A DNA stretch of 64,000 bases, from the NCBI GenBank assembly GCA_032622095.1, contig CP136065.1, positions 210,718,151-210,782,150 of the forward strand. The letters run 5' to 3'. This document shows, piece by piece, positions 20,441 to 31,355 of this stretch; position 1 is the first letter of the stretch; the number at the start of each line of letters is the position of its first letter. A model generated the notes under the pieces. That model made no database searches. It was not told the origin of the DNA and saw nothing but the letters and a program-made list of their open reading frames with translations. The stretch is from Siphonodentalium dalli. Lineage: Eukaryota > Mollusca > Scaphopoda > Gadilida > Siphonodentaliidae. Position numbers and translations under genes: made by a program.

Positions 20441-20902
20441 ATTGCAGCTATTAATTCTGCTCTCACTGGTGGATAGCATGTAATTGCTGTTTGTTTTTGC
20501 ATATTGCTGGTATTACCACACATCTCAGCTCCTGTATGTCATTTGTGGGCGGGTCATTGCATGAGACCTGTCAATTATTCCCTTTCATCTTTCTTGCATT
20601 TTGCAGTGAGCCATTGAATGAGAAATAACTAAGGATGTTTATGATCATGAACCTAGAAATTCAGTAAATATGTGTGTGCAAAAACATTTTTTTAAAGCAA
20701 AATGTGCATATACCTGTTTGTGTGCGATCAAGGAGTTAGTTTATAACAATTGTCATAAAACGAGAATTTGTTTGGTTTGGAAATGTATGATTCGCAGGGC
20801 CCAACTACAAGTTGCTGTTATTATGATTCTATTTAAGAAATGGATGTTGATTTGCTTGTGTTCCATGGAGTATGGATGCAAGTTGTTCTGACATGTGGGA
20901 AG

Positions 20903-21170
20903 CACACATGGGTTAGCATAACCAAATTCATCCTCTGGGAACCTCATTCTGCTTAGGCCTCAACTGCTATGGGAGAATAGATTGAAGTTCCCCAGTTGAA
21001 GTTAGTGATGTTCACCCATTAGTCACCTCAATTATGCAATTTATCTTCTGGCCTAAGCAGAATTAGGTCCCCAGACTCCAGAGGGTGAATTTGGTGACAC
21101 TAGCCAGCTGTGTGGGATAGCGTCACTAAATTCACCATCTGGGAACCTCATTCTGCAATTGTCAGAGACC
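20903..21170. mobile_element. CAAG-A3 element, copy 1 (ends degraded)
   Basis: Subfamily definition: outer GCAGAATGAGG hairpins as in A and A2, but a third kind of centre: CCTCAACTGCTATGG, TTGAAGTTCCCCAGTTGAAG, TTAGTGATGTTCACCCATTA, GCAATTTATCTTCTG. Here the outer CAAG/CTTG ends are lost on both sides. Confidence 0.75.
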
Positions 21171-22004
21171 TCACAACGAATCACTATAGTGAAGCTGTTA
21201 CAAGACATATTGCACATTATTCAAGCTGAGGGCAGCATGGTAGAGGCTCCTATTTTGCCAGTTTTATGAGATTATGGAGTCCAGGTATCAAATAGTGTAC
21301 TTTTAAAGATCATGTCATTGAAGTTTGACCCCCCTAAATTACTACCTTTAAATATATAATCAGCATTTGTCAAGTACCGGCCAGGAGTTTATAGAATTTT
21401 CTCTGTGGGTCCCTAAGTCTGGATTAAGATCATTCATGTGACTGTAATCCATACTGCTTCCTTTTTAATCTGTACAGGAATGTTTAATGGCCGCCACATG
21501 CCACAACAAAGGTTCAATTATTTATTCCCAATAACAATGTACCGAGAGTAATCTGGGGTTGGTACGACTTAATACTGTTGATCAGATCAAATGAGAAAGT
21601 AAAGTTCATGTTCGAGACAGCTTAGTACTCAACTGAGGTGTTGGTTATGGAATGACAGACGTGTACTCTGAAGGCTTTAGTTTAGTACTGAATGTACTGT
21701 TGAATTGATCGATAGGATTGTACTGTGATTTTGCTGAAGTGTTCTGATCTCTGTTTACTTTAACTGGGTATTATTTTCCCTTGTACCGGCTGTTGAATGT
21801 GTATGATGTTTCTATTTACTTGTTGTTTTTCTGTGCTCCGTGCAGTCCATGGAATTTCTTAATTGTCTCAGACTTTAATATTATTCTGTACATAAAGGAG
21901 TATCCGAGTATGTGGATGTCTTCCGTGACAGTGTAGTATGTTCTCCCTTATGATTTGATGTTACATTGCAATCCAATTGGCTTACGTTTTTCTTTGGAGC
22001 TTTC
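21171..22004. other. Unassigned stretch
   Basis: No repeat family or exon recognised. Confidence 0.4.
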
Positions 22005-23465
22005 TTCCGTGTGCTTCGGATGTGAATAATGTATCCCTGGAACAAGAAACAGTGTTACACTCTTGATCACAGGTAAGGATTGTTAGCATCTGATTCTGTG
22101 CTAAAAATATAAATACTCTTGTTATACATCCCTTTACTGACACTATTTCTGATTGGGCAAAAGCCATCACATGATAATCTGGGGAAAAGTTATACTGGAC
22201 TCCCGATAGTGTCAAGAATATACCACCTGACATATCACAGGAGTCCCGAAAGTCTGAGTCCAATATGACTTCATATTGGAATCCGAATGAGTCCAATATG
22301 ACTTTTATAAAAGTTATCGCGACTCCGTGTGACATCACAAAGTAATTCTATCAAAGCGCAGTAACACTAATGGCAAGTGAAACATACAGATGGATAATAA
22401 AAATGTTATTATACGATTTTGTGTACAGTACATGTTTTCTTGTACTCATCCAGATTGTGGTGAAAAGTCATATTGGACTCGACACTACAACACAACCTTG
22501 TATCCTACAAGAAAAACACATACTCCACACAACATTGTGTAATAACTTTATAGTACTATTCATTTTTGGTAAGATTATTCAGGATAAATTTCATATGTCC
22601 AAATCTTTGGGTTGATAGTCAATAGGTTGGGCGATGAAAAGGTCATTGAACATGTACAAATTGTAGAAACCATATGACACCCAAAATCTCCGACTGAGAA
22701 AAATAGAGAAAAACATATTTGAAAACAAGGAATATATTTTTTCAACATATCAACCCAGCTAATTTTCCATCTGAACTCCATTTTGTTTTATTGTGATTAC
22801 ATGTAATAAATTAAGATATCTTATGCAATTTACATATATAAGTCATTAACTGATTACCACTTTCTTGGATAAAAACAGAAAGAGGTACCTAAAGAAAATA
22901 ATAAGAAAATGTGATCCTTTTTTCTAAAGTTTACTATTTTGAACACTTTTAATACCGTTTTATTACAAAAATGCATTTAAAACAAAATAGAAAATGTGTG
23001 TCCAATGTATGCTTATTACAGCTGTTATTAATCCTGATAATGTAAATGATAATGTTAAAAAATGTATATATAAACATTGTGTGTAAGAAAAATAATGGGT
23101 GGATATTCATAGAATAATCACTAGTGTTTTTTACAGATTTTGAGCGTGCTGTTTCCTGTATTTAACAGAATTTAATGCGACTGAGACCAGCCTTGGGTTT
23201 GGATTTGTCATTAAGTACGTTACATATTGTTTAACAATGTGCTTTAAGGTGTGTCTGTTTTACTGGCTAATTCTTTACATTTCAATCTGTTTTGTTTTGG
23301 CCATTGTGCGCATCGTTTCTGGTGATTTTCATGTGAATTCATGGGTAAATCTTTACATTTCAATCGGTTTTGATTTTCGTCATCTTGTGCATTGTTTCTG
23401 GTGATCTGGATAATGTTTCCTTGGAGTAAGAAAAAAAGTTATACTCTTCCTCATAGGTAAGGAGT
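22005..23465 (+). repeat. Diverged duplication with splice-donor-like ends
   Basis: 22018-22085 and 23398-23465 align: GGATGTGAATAATGTATCCC with GGATCTGGATAATGTTTCCT, then 'AAGAAACAGTGTTACACTCT' with 'AAGAAAAAAAGTTATACTCT', both ending CA(C/T)AGGTAAGGA. Between them a second pair, 23271-23326 and 23347-23404, shares CTTTACATTTCAATC and TTGTGC/GTGCGC..TTTCTGGTGAT. All frames of the donor-bearing pieces carry stops, so they are not obvious coding exons. Confidence 0.5.
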
Positions 23466-24013
23466 TGTTTTATCTTTTATTCATATTACACACCAACCAA
23501 ATATAGAAACTCAGAAACAAATTTGTGCAGAATTCTGCCAATAACCAAACAATATTATATGTATTTTAATATAATTTTGTTTGATTGTCTAATGTAAAGT
23601 TTTTGTTTTTAAAAAGTTAGATTTTGTAATGCAGAGAACATGGAAGACAATATTTACAATCTATTTTGAATGTATCTTACTCCGTACCCGACATGTGGTC
23701 ATCTTTTGACTTATACTGCTCTAGAATTTCCAGCATTGATGTACATCTTCAAGGTTGACATCATTATAACTTTTCAATGATAGGTAAGGAGTTACATGTA
23801 CACAAATACACATGACCATCATAAAATATTTTAGCGCATATGTTTTACTTGAACTTATTAACATGAACATCCCTACATATGAATGAAGGGGAAACCACTG
23901 AACATCCTATCGAATAAAGAATAGATGAGGGTTAACTGGCAAATCTATAGGAAGTAAAGAATGGTAGCGGCAGTTGTATGTTGTGAAGTGAAGGATTCTT
24001 CCAGATACGCATG
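23466..24013. other. Unassigned stretch
   Basis: Holds a third AGGTAAGGAGTTA (23783-23795) and a short TTAA-F-like fragment near 23868-23905; no gene supported. Confidence 0.35.
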
Positions 24014-24015
24014 TA

Positions 24016-24228
24016 CAGTAATGCTATAAGTAATCGACTGCTTAACCACAGCAGAATTGTGGGTAACTTTTCAGGATTTAGTCGGAAATATGGCTTGTTG
24101 CCATTCATCGGAAAGCTCTCCCCAAGAGCTTTCTGATGAATGGCAACAAGCCATATTTCCGACTAAATCCTGAAAAGTTACCCATAATTCTGCTGTGGTT
24201 AAGGAGTCGATTACTTAGAGCATTACTG
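24016..24228. mobile_element. TA-E palindromic element, copy 5
   Basis: Full length with TA at 24014-24015 and 24229-24230; the ATGCTATAAG/CTTAGAGCAT variant of the ends; centre AGCTCTCCCCAAGAGCTTTC. Confidence 0.92.
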
Positions 24229-24465
24229 TAGTCGCTTAGATCCAATTTGTGTTAAAAAATTTCAGTGTCGGCTTGAGCCCTCTTACTCTGGACTGACTTG
24301 GAGTCTGTCGCCGTTACAAATGCAAACATTTGTATTGGGAAGTTCCTTCCTGAAGGTTGTTGCCCCTTGCCCTTTTACCATCCCTAAAAAAAGGTCATAA
24401 AACCTACAGTAAGAGTACTCATTCTCTATCTCAGGTCCTTGAACTGCCTTCATGTATGAATACAC

Positions 24466-24567
24466 TAACCCTAAACTCTAGCCCTAGCCCTAGCCCTAAC
24501 CCTAACCCTAACCCTAACCCTAACCCTAACCCTAACCCTAACCCTAACCCTAACCCTAACCCTAAAC
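24466..24567 (+). repeat. Interstitial telomeric array (CCCTAA)n
   Basis: About 14 units of CCCTAA, the metazoan telomere repeat, the last dozen perfect and the first few CCCTAG/AACTCTAG variants. It ends 6 bp before the TTAA of a TTAA-B element. The array gives an artefactual Asn-Pro repeat reading frame on the plus strand. Confidence 0.95.
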
Positions 24568-24577
24568 TTAACTTTAA

Positions 24578-24958
24578 CCCTTTACCCAACAAACCGGCCA
24601 GAACCGGCCAAATAAAGCTTCAACAGCCTAAAATATCTTCGGTCTGTCTCAATAGAACCATACAAATATGGATATCATTGGAACCGGCTCCTTGACCACA
24701 TTGTGATAGTTACAGTTAGCCCTGTGCCAATGCATTCTCTTATATATGCGAGTCGACCATAGGTCGCCTCGCATATATAAGAGAATGCATTGGCCTAAAA
24801 AAAATCTTTTTTTAACATTTTTTCTTACATTCTTTAACAATTTTATAATTTTTAATGTGTTAAGCCAATGCATTCTCTTATATATGCGAGGCGACCTATG
24901 GTCGACTCGCATATATAAGAGAATGCATTGGCACAGGGCCCTTCTGTTGGGTAAAGGG
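24578..24958 (-). mobile_element. TTAA-B element, copy 2
   Basis: Reverse orientation: CCCTTTACCCAACAAACCGG unique tail first, hairpins at about 24727-24795 and 24862-24932. TTAA at 24574-24577 and 24959-24962. Ends and hairpins are nearly perfect. Confidence 0.92.
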
Positions 24959-24962
24959 TTAA

Positions 24963-25873
24963 CACATACGGTATGAAGAATGGAGGGGTGCATGGTTTTG
25001 TGTATTCTCACATGAAGGATATACCCCTGTAGCTCCCTGAGAAAGACATGGATTACACATACCTAGCCTCACTGCATGTTTTCTTTCTCAACACGGAGGA
25101 CAATACACCTTTACTGGGTCAAGTGCTGACCCTTTGAGACAGCTAACATGCCATTAAAATGGTTAAATCACAAACTTGTTTTTCACATCATGTTTTGGCT
25201 ATTGACAAGTAACACACAACGTAATTGATTTCAGATTCAATCATGCACCTATTCATTAGACTTTATTGGGCTTAGTTCTTCATATAATGGGCTGACTTGA
25301 TACAATCTCTCACTTGTATTGGCTGTGTTACTCCTCAGTTATTCACTTCCTAGTTTTACAGCTTCCTAGGTGAGAAACAATTTCTTGAATTTTTCATCAC
25401 AGTTGTTTTTTGTGAGAGTTTTTTTTTAGCATAGTGTATTCTTTACTTTGGATTATTGTTGGACTATTGTGATTTTGTGTTCTCCTCGCTAATATATTTC
25501 TGAGAGGTTAGTATATTGATTGTTGCTGTTCAATTCATCGCTCTAACATTACATAGTAACGCATCTTGCCCCTGGGTATGCAGGACTCTATTCATGGGGT
25601 AATTAATGTAGCCATGCATTTACCTTGCATACATACAAATAGTCATTTATACCTTCCTGTTTGTCAGGTGATTTATTGTTGTGTCATTTCGAAAAGACTA
25701 GAAATTTCTAACTATCCATTTTGTTAGTCTCAAATCCACCCTATTACATTAGTATTTGATCAACCAATAAAATTTGCCATCAAACGCAACTAATGAATGA
25801 TAAATATTATATTATATATATTATAGGTGTTGTTTTTTTCTTCAGTGAATTTCCATTGAACATGACTAATAAA
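24963..25873. other. Unassigned stretch
   Basis: No repeat family or exon recognised. Confidence 0.4.
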
Positions 25874-25881
25874 CTTACCTT

Positions 25882-26266
25882 CAGGGGTGCCGGAAGAGGG
25901 GGGCAGAGGGGGCAGCTGACCCCACTGCCTTGACCAAGGGGAGGGGGGGGGGGGGGCGAGCGGGGGCAGGGCTTGCCCTTTTTCTGGAGACAGAAAATGC
26001 TTTTTGTGTGTTTAATCTCGTGTTTTTATAGCAAAATGTGACTTTTTTGGTACAAATACCACCAATTTCACAAGGAATATTAATTTTTTGTCAATTTTAT
26101 CACAAAACGGCCATAAAAACCGACAAATACCATTAAAATAGGGATTTTTGCCACAATGAATTTATGGTTATTTTCCCGAGTTTGCGGAGAAAATGCCCTT
26201 TTTTGCGGAAAAGTACCCTTTTTGTAGGCTCTGCCCCCCTGCCCTTGGATGCTTCTGGCGCCCCTG
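25882..26266. mobile_element. hAT-like MITE
   Basis: 385 bp with ends CAGGGGTGCCGGAAG and CTTCTGGCGCCCCTG (two mismatches), flanked by a perfect 8-bp duplication CTTACCTT (25874-25881, 26267-26274). An 8-bp target and CAGGG ends fit the hAT superfamily. Sub-terminal GGGGGCAG / CTGCCCCCCTG continue the inverted repeat; a poly-G tract lies at 25941-25958. The interior is AT-rich and pairs partly. No transposase. Confidence 0.85.
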
Positions 26267-26591
26267 CTTACCTTCAATCATAATTACATAATACAAACAA
26301 CTCAGTTTATCCAATCTGTTCTAAAAGTACACGCGACAATTATTATTTATATAAACAATCTGGATCATACCCTGTACAATCTTAATTGACCAATGACAAT
26401 GGTCTGTGATTCTGTGAATTTATGAGAGGTCAACTGAAAGGTCATTTGTCATAATTTTTTATTTATCTACTGACCCTCTCCCCCACCCACCCGCACCAGG
26501 TTCGAAGGAGATTTGGCCACTTCCAGGATCTGCATAATGACAAAATTAATCCTAAGGAACTTTTTTGTAAACATAACTAAACTGCCACTGC

Positions 26592-26638
26592 CACAGGATC
26601 TTTAATGCTGCACCAGCTTAGCTCCCGTGATGAAAGTG
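26592..26638 (+). mobile_element. TTAA-D end fragment
   Basis: ACAGGATCTTTAATGCTGCA then AGCTCCCGTGATGAAAGTG and TTAA at 26639-26642; one end of the family without hairpins. Confidence 0.7.
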
Positions 26639-26712
26639 TTAATTTATTTTGGGTTATGACTCTTTTATTGAATTTGTGAATTTTGCAGTTGCCATACATA
26701 TTCAACTATAAT

Positions 26713-26739
26713 AGGAGTCGATTATTTAGGGCATTACTG
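26713..26739. mobile_element. TA-E right-end fragment
   Basis: GGAGTCGATTATTTAGGGCA then TTACTG and TA: the terminal 27 bp only. Confidence 0.75.
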
Positions 26740-26760
26740 TACATGCCATACCGGTACCTG

Positions 26761-26841
26761 ATATGGGATACTTGCAAATATAAGAGAAAGCATTGGCACA
26801 GGGTTTTCGCAAAATTTCAGGAAGCTCCAGTCATGGAAGGG
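26761..26841 (+). mobile_element. TTAA-D right-half fragment
   Basis: Half of the second hairpin (CTTGCAAATATAAGAG, GCATTGGCACAGGG), then TTTTCGCAAAATTTCAGGAA and CATGGAAGGG-TTAA. The short TA-E and TTAA-D pieces here look like a rearranged composite. Confidence 0.75.
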
Positions 26842-26845
26842 TTAA

Positions 26846-27717
26846 GGCCACCTTTTGATCAAAGAACATAAAATAGGTATTCTGTCCATCTTTATTCCAT
26901 AGAAATTGTGGTCCCTTGGTCATGAAGGAATTGGATACCAGGATTCTGCATTGTTTTTTCTTGACATAAATCCGCATTCTCCTGTTCAGTGTATTTTAAT
27001 TCTCAGTAAATCTCCCGGTGATAACAATTGAGATTAGTTCTTTATCTTGCTCATTATTGCCCCTAACATATGTTTGAGAGTCCAATTTCACGTTGCATAT
27101 GCGCAGCTCTTAGTGTGGCATCACTGACAAGTTAGTTCTGTCAGTTATATTATCTAACAAATAACTCTTCTTCTTCAAGTCTCTTCAGATGTACCTCATT
27201 ACTGACTGCTCCTCCCTTTAAACATAATCACATTTGTAGACTCCAAGATAGTATCAAGGATAGTGAAGCTTTACATAGAAATGGGTACCCAGTAGTGTTA
27301 AGTATTGCCCAGTTTCCTATTGTTGGATAAATCACTGATATTTAGGGGTGGGGGGGGGGGGGGGAATTTCTATATTTCTATATCTTTGATGATATGGACT
27401 GACATGTGCAACAACATCATTAACTTTACAGTAGAAAGTTGACATGTTTAGTATTTATCAGATTTATGTATTTAGTGAGACAAAGCAAATAGTGGTGTAA
27501 AATTAGACCACTCATGAAGGCCTGGATCTCTAAATAGACTGACTTCCAACACCTGAGTGGAAGGAAAATAGGATCGAAATTCATGAACTGGATTCAAGTG
27601 ATCATTAACAACAGCAACAATTGCAACCATTAGCTCTTTGGGGAATGTATATACAACATGTAGCTCTAAACCAGCCAAACATATGAAAATAATCTATTTA
27701 CTGTTTTGTTTTGGACA
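26846..27717. other. Unassigned stretch with a poly-G tract
   Basis: Poly-G at about 27348-27364. No repeat family or exon recognised. Confidence 0.45.
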
Positions 27718-27725
27718 ATTAAAAT

Positions 27726-28028
27726 TAAGCCTGAGTTTAGTGTGCCTGTCATTTGCAGAATGAGGTCCCCCAGAAGGTGAATTTAGTGGCGCTATCCTGC
27801 ATAGTGGGTTAGCATCACTAAATTCACCCTCTGGAATGTTCATTACAATATTCACCATTTGGGAACTTTAATCTGACTCTATGTCTCCCGTAGTAGATGA
27901 GGCCATGCAGAATGAGGTCCCTATAGGGTGAATTTGGTGATGATAGCCCATGCACTGCGGGATAGCCACTAAATTCACCCTCTGGGGATCTCTTTCTCCA
28001 AATGACAGGTACACTAAACTCAGGCTTG
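27726..28028. mobile_element. CAAG-A2 element, copy 2
   Basis: Starts AAGCCTGAGTTTAG, ends CTAAACTCAGGCTTG; centre shortened. Flanks ATTAAAATT (27718-27726) and ATTAGAATT (28029-28037) look like an 8-9 bp duplication with one change. Confidence 0.85.
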
Positions 28029-28037
28029 ATTAGAATT

Positions 28038-28610
28038 CCAATGTCACCATCTGGAAATTCTACAAATTATAATCATCATTAATTGCAATTTTATAAGTAT
28101 GTTACCCCTGTATAATAAACAACATATATCTAGTATTCGATGCATACTAATGATTCTCACCTCTTCTAGACATTTGTGTTTGTGGATGGTATCAATTCAT
28201 GTCATACCACAGGAATTCCTGGGGGGTAAATTCTCCATTTATTCCAGTTATCTTATGGCATGCCTATCTCCAGATGTTGTTTATCCAGGTGATATCTCCC
28301 AGTGGTACCCATAAAAAATGTATCTCTTGTTGCTCTGTGGGCAGCAGGGCTAGTGAAATGCAGATGGAATATGTAGACCAACATACTTTTACTTTTAATA
28401 ACAGCTTTATCAAAGCCACTTGATCAAAGCCATACAACCCCACTCAACCCTGTATTTAACACAACACTAATTTGCCCCAAAAGCTCTTGAGATGATTTCT
28501 TCTGTAAACCATTTGTAATTCCTACTAGAACCAATAAAATCAATGTAAAATAGATGAAAATTGCTGTGTCCTCCTTTCCAATATATAACTATCTTATACC
28601 GTAGTTGTTT
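28038..28610. other. Unassigned stretch with overlapping short frames
   Basis: A 56-bp piece from 28171 lies between CTCACCTCTTCTAG and GGG|GTAAATTC and reads as FVFVDGINSCHTTGIPG in one frame, which resembles an exon. Nothing else supports it. Confidence 0.25.
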
Positions 28611-28794
28611 GTTGGAAACAAATAATGAGCCAAAATTGATCTGACCATCGGCTCAACTGTTTACTTCAATATGATGCGACATTGGGCTACGAACATCAAT
28701 ATGTTGGAAACAAATAATGAACCAAAATTTATCTGACCATCGGCTCAACTGTATACTTCAATATGATGCGACTTTGGGCTATGAACATCAATAT
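28611..28794 (+). repeat. 92-bp tandem duplication
   Basis: Units 28611-28702 and 28703-28794 differ at only a handful of positions; both begin GTTGGAAACAAATAATGA and end GAACATCAATAT. A recent event compared with other duplications here. Confidence 0.9.
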
Positions 28795-28932
28795 TTCATG
28801 TCAGGCAGTCTTAATTTGGATACATGAAAGCTTTACAAACTGCAATTTTCCACCTCCATAATCTGTAAGTTAGATGCATCATCTACCGGAACAAGTCTGT
28901 AAAGGCTTCTGCATCCAGTGGATATCCTTTAA

Positions 28933-29288
28933 CCCTTTACCCAACAGAACGGCCCTGTGCCAATGCATTCTCTTATATATGCGAGTCGACCATAGGTCGC
29001 CTCGCATATATAAGAGAATGCATTGGCTTAACACATTAAAAATTATAAAATTGTTAAAGAATGTAAAAAAAAAATGTTAGGCCAATGCATTCTCTTATAT
29101 ATGCGAGGCGACCTATGGTCGACTCGCATATATAAGAGAATGCATTGGCACAGGGCATAACTGTAACTATCACAATGTGGTCAAGGAGCCGGTTCCAATG
29201 ATATCCATATTTGTATGGTTCTATTGAGACAGACCGAAGATATTTTAGGCTGTTGAAGCTTTATTTGGCCGGTTTGTTGGGTAAAGGG
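28933..29288 (+). mobile_element. TTAA-B element, copy 3
   Basis: Between TTAA 28929-28932 and 29289-29292; short linker (AATGTTAGG) between hairpins. Its right TTAA is also the left TTAA of the next element. Confidence 0.92.
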
Positions 29289-29292
29289 TTAA

Positions 29293-29418
29293 CCCTTTCA
29301 GTGCCAAGTCCGATTTTTGTATCAACCCATATTTCCTTGATCATTTTTCAAATTTATTGATTATAATAATGTGATACATCGATGGAAAGAGCTCTATGAG
29401 CTCTATGAACTGAAAGGG
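29293..29418. mobile_element. TTAA-C-short element, copy 2
   Basis: CCCTTTCAGTGCCAAGTCCG at the left; the right end is abbreviated (CTATGAACTGAAAGGG), missing the second GTATCAA arm. TTAA shared on both sides with neighbouring elements (29289-29292, 29419-29422). Confidence 0.85.
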
Positions 29419-29422
29419 TTAA

Positions 29423-29550
29423 CACTTTCTATACTAAATACTTATTGATGAGTAGTTATCCAATTGGAAATGTTCACATAATAATTATTAGACTCTTACT
29501 CTTACTATATATAGGGTTATAACTGAATAGAAGAATCCATTTTGTAAAGT
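29423..29550 (+). mobile_element. TTAA-F element, copy 7 (truncated)
   Basis: Starts at the shared TTAA with CACTTTCTATACTAAATACT, GATGAGTAG and GGAAATGTTCACATAATAAT, then jumps to TATAACTGAATAGAAGAATCCATTTTG; no clean right end. Confidence 0.65.
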
Positions 29551-30124
29551 AATAGCTAGGTTTAGATCCCCAGATTTCTGTCTTCAAGACATTGATATTA
29601 TATGAGTGGTGCAGAGTGGCTGGGATAATTGTATTTTGATAGTGGAAATACAACCTATTGATAATTTCATGCAATGTTCAATCTTTAAAAATACGGTAAG
29701 CGTTGGTGGTTGATATAGCTGTTAAAATAATATCATCTGTTAAAACCACCGACAAAAACAGAAATAATATTATATTATAGACCAACCTTGTTCTTATACC
29801 AATCATAAATATTGTGTAAATTGCATGTTGTTGTCATGTTAGTACTTTGTGTTATGTAAACAAAACACCTTGTTATGTAAACAAACAGTACCTAAAGAGT
29901 ATGTGACAAGCAAACACTCAAAACCAAGGAGACCCCCACCCCCCCCCCCCCCCCCCACTAAGTGAACTTTGGTTAAAAATGCCACCACAGTGTTTACAAC
30001 CTACCTGCATAGTACTCGCTAATCCTTGTCTCTCAAGATTTTGGTGTTGAAAATGTTACCGTGAATCCCTCTCCTAAAAACATTGTCACAGTGTTGAGTG
30101 TTTTGCTTATTGCTCACTATTTAC
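29551..30124. other. Unassigned stretch with a poly-C tract
   Basis: Poly-C (29936-29956) following CCCCCACCCC. Tandem echo 'TTATGTAAACAAA' at 29853-29885. No gene supported. Confidence 0.4.
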
Positions 30125-30565
30125 GTGATGTATATAAAAACACTCAGCTCACACAAAGTGTGTTTTGTGGATAATATCGCATTCAATCTATCATTATACT
30201 ATACCATTGGTATATTCTTGAGGAAATTTTCATAATTTGGAAACTGTTCTAAATTATAACCTATAACGGAGGCCATCCGTGCCTTTAAACGATCTGCGGT
30301 CTAACTGGGGTGCCACCCCAGTTAGATGGGCCATTTACTTTGGGCATCACAGTATATCCAGACTCCATCTCATTTCTTTCTTCTAGTCTGACTACACCAG
30401 TGTGATGTATATAAACAAACGCATGGCTCACACAAAGTGTGGATAATATCTCATTCATACTATCATTATACTATTACTATATTCTTGAGGAAATTTTCAT
30501 AGTTTTGTAACTGTTGTTTCTAACTTATAAACCTATAAGGAAAGACATTCGTGCCTTAAATCAAG
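30125..30565 (+). repeat. Diverged direct duplication around a 27-bp palindrome
   Basis: 30125-30292 and 30402-30565 share GTGATGTATATAAA, CTCACACAAAGTGTG, GGATAATATC, CTATCATTATACTAT, TATTCTTGAGGAAATTTTCA and CGTGCCTT. Between them, 30300-30326 is a perfect palindrome (arm TCTAACTGGGGTG, one central C) that the second copy lacks. Confidence 0.75.
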
Positions 30566-31355
30566 TTTCAATGCACAAAATCTAGACCTGGATAATATCA
30601 CATTCTTCCTATATGTACATCCAGCTAATACACTGATGGACACCCCGGTGTGACTCCCTAGCATTCATGGAATGTTAGATATGTACATAACATACCTATC
30701 TCTACATCACCACACAACACAACCAACCTAGATCCCCCATTCAAAGCCACACTATAAATCACAGTCAACAGTTTTCTCCAATCAGATGAAAAGGTTTATA
30801 TGGCTTAAATGAGTAACTATAAATAATGCTTTGAATTTTGAAGATATCTCAAGAGTTTATTTGATAGATAGGTGATCTGTAATTTGGTTGCTACTTACTG
30901 TATTTTCATGCTGACCGAGCTAAATAAAAGAAGGCTGTGATCTAATCATAAAGGAACCCATAAGAGTCCTTATCTTTTGGGAGTTATTTCTGATTTATTG
31001 CGCATTCTTTGTGGTTTATTTTAGTTTCATAGCAGATTGTTCATTTTCAAGGGGTGGGTGGGTAAGTCAGTCAATTTATTCACCAAGCCCATGGTCTTAG
31101 CTCAAGGAATTTCATATAGTTTCTTACTGCTATATATATATGCCCTCTTATTTTCTGATCGTGGAGGAAATTCTCATCATAGGCAACAAACCTGTAGATG
31201 GATGGTTGCAGTGATGTTGGATATTTTGGGGATATGTCACTTAGTCCAAAATAAAAAAGACTTGTGTTTCTGGTGACCCGCCTGCGCCCCTATTCCGTTG
31301 CTCCCCCCGACCATTTTCATTTTATTGATTTTGCAAAATTAGTATGCATTCGACC
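30566..31355. other. Unassigned stretch
   Basis: A 79-codon frame at 31037 has hydrophobic residues around codons 25-40 but no recognisable domain. Confidence 0.35.

Noticed and set aside
22370-22615. 81-codon plus frame and nearby minus frames at 21982-22338
   Set aside because: AT-rich, no domain and no splice support.
24357-24695. 112-codon frame with Asn-Pro repeats
   Set aside because: A translation of the CCCTAA telomeric array and the adjacent TTAA-B element.
24649-25011. Frames on both strands with the RVDHRSPRIYKRMHW peptide, recurring at 28874, 37865, 43220, 60420 and elsewhere
   Set aside because: The peptide is the TTAA-B/-C hairpin read in frame; being palindromic, it gives the same peptide from both strands.
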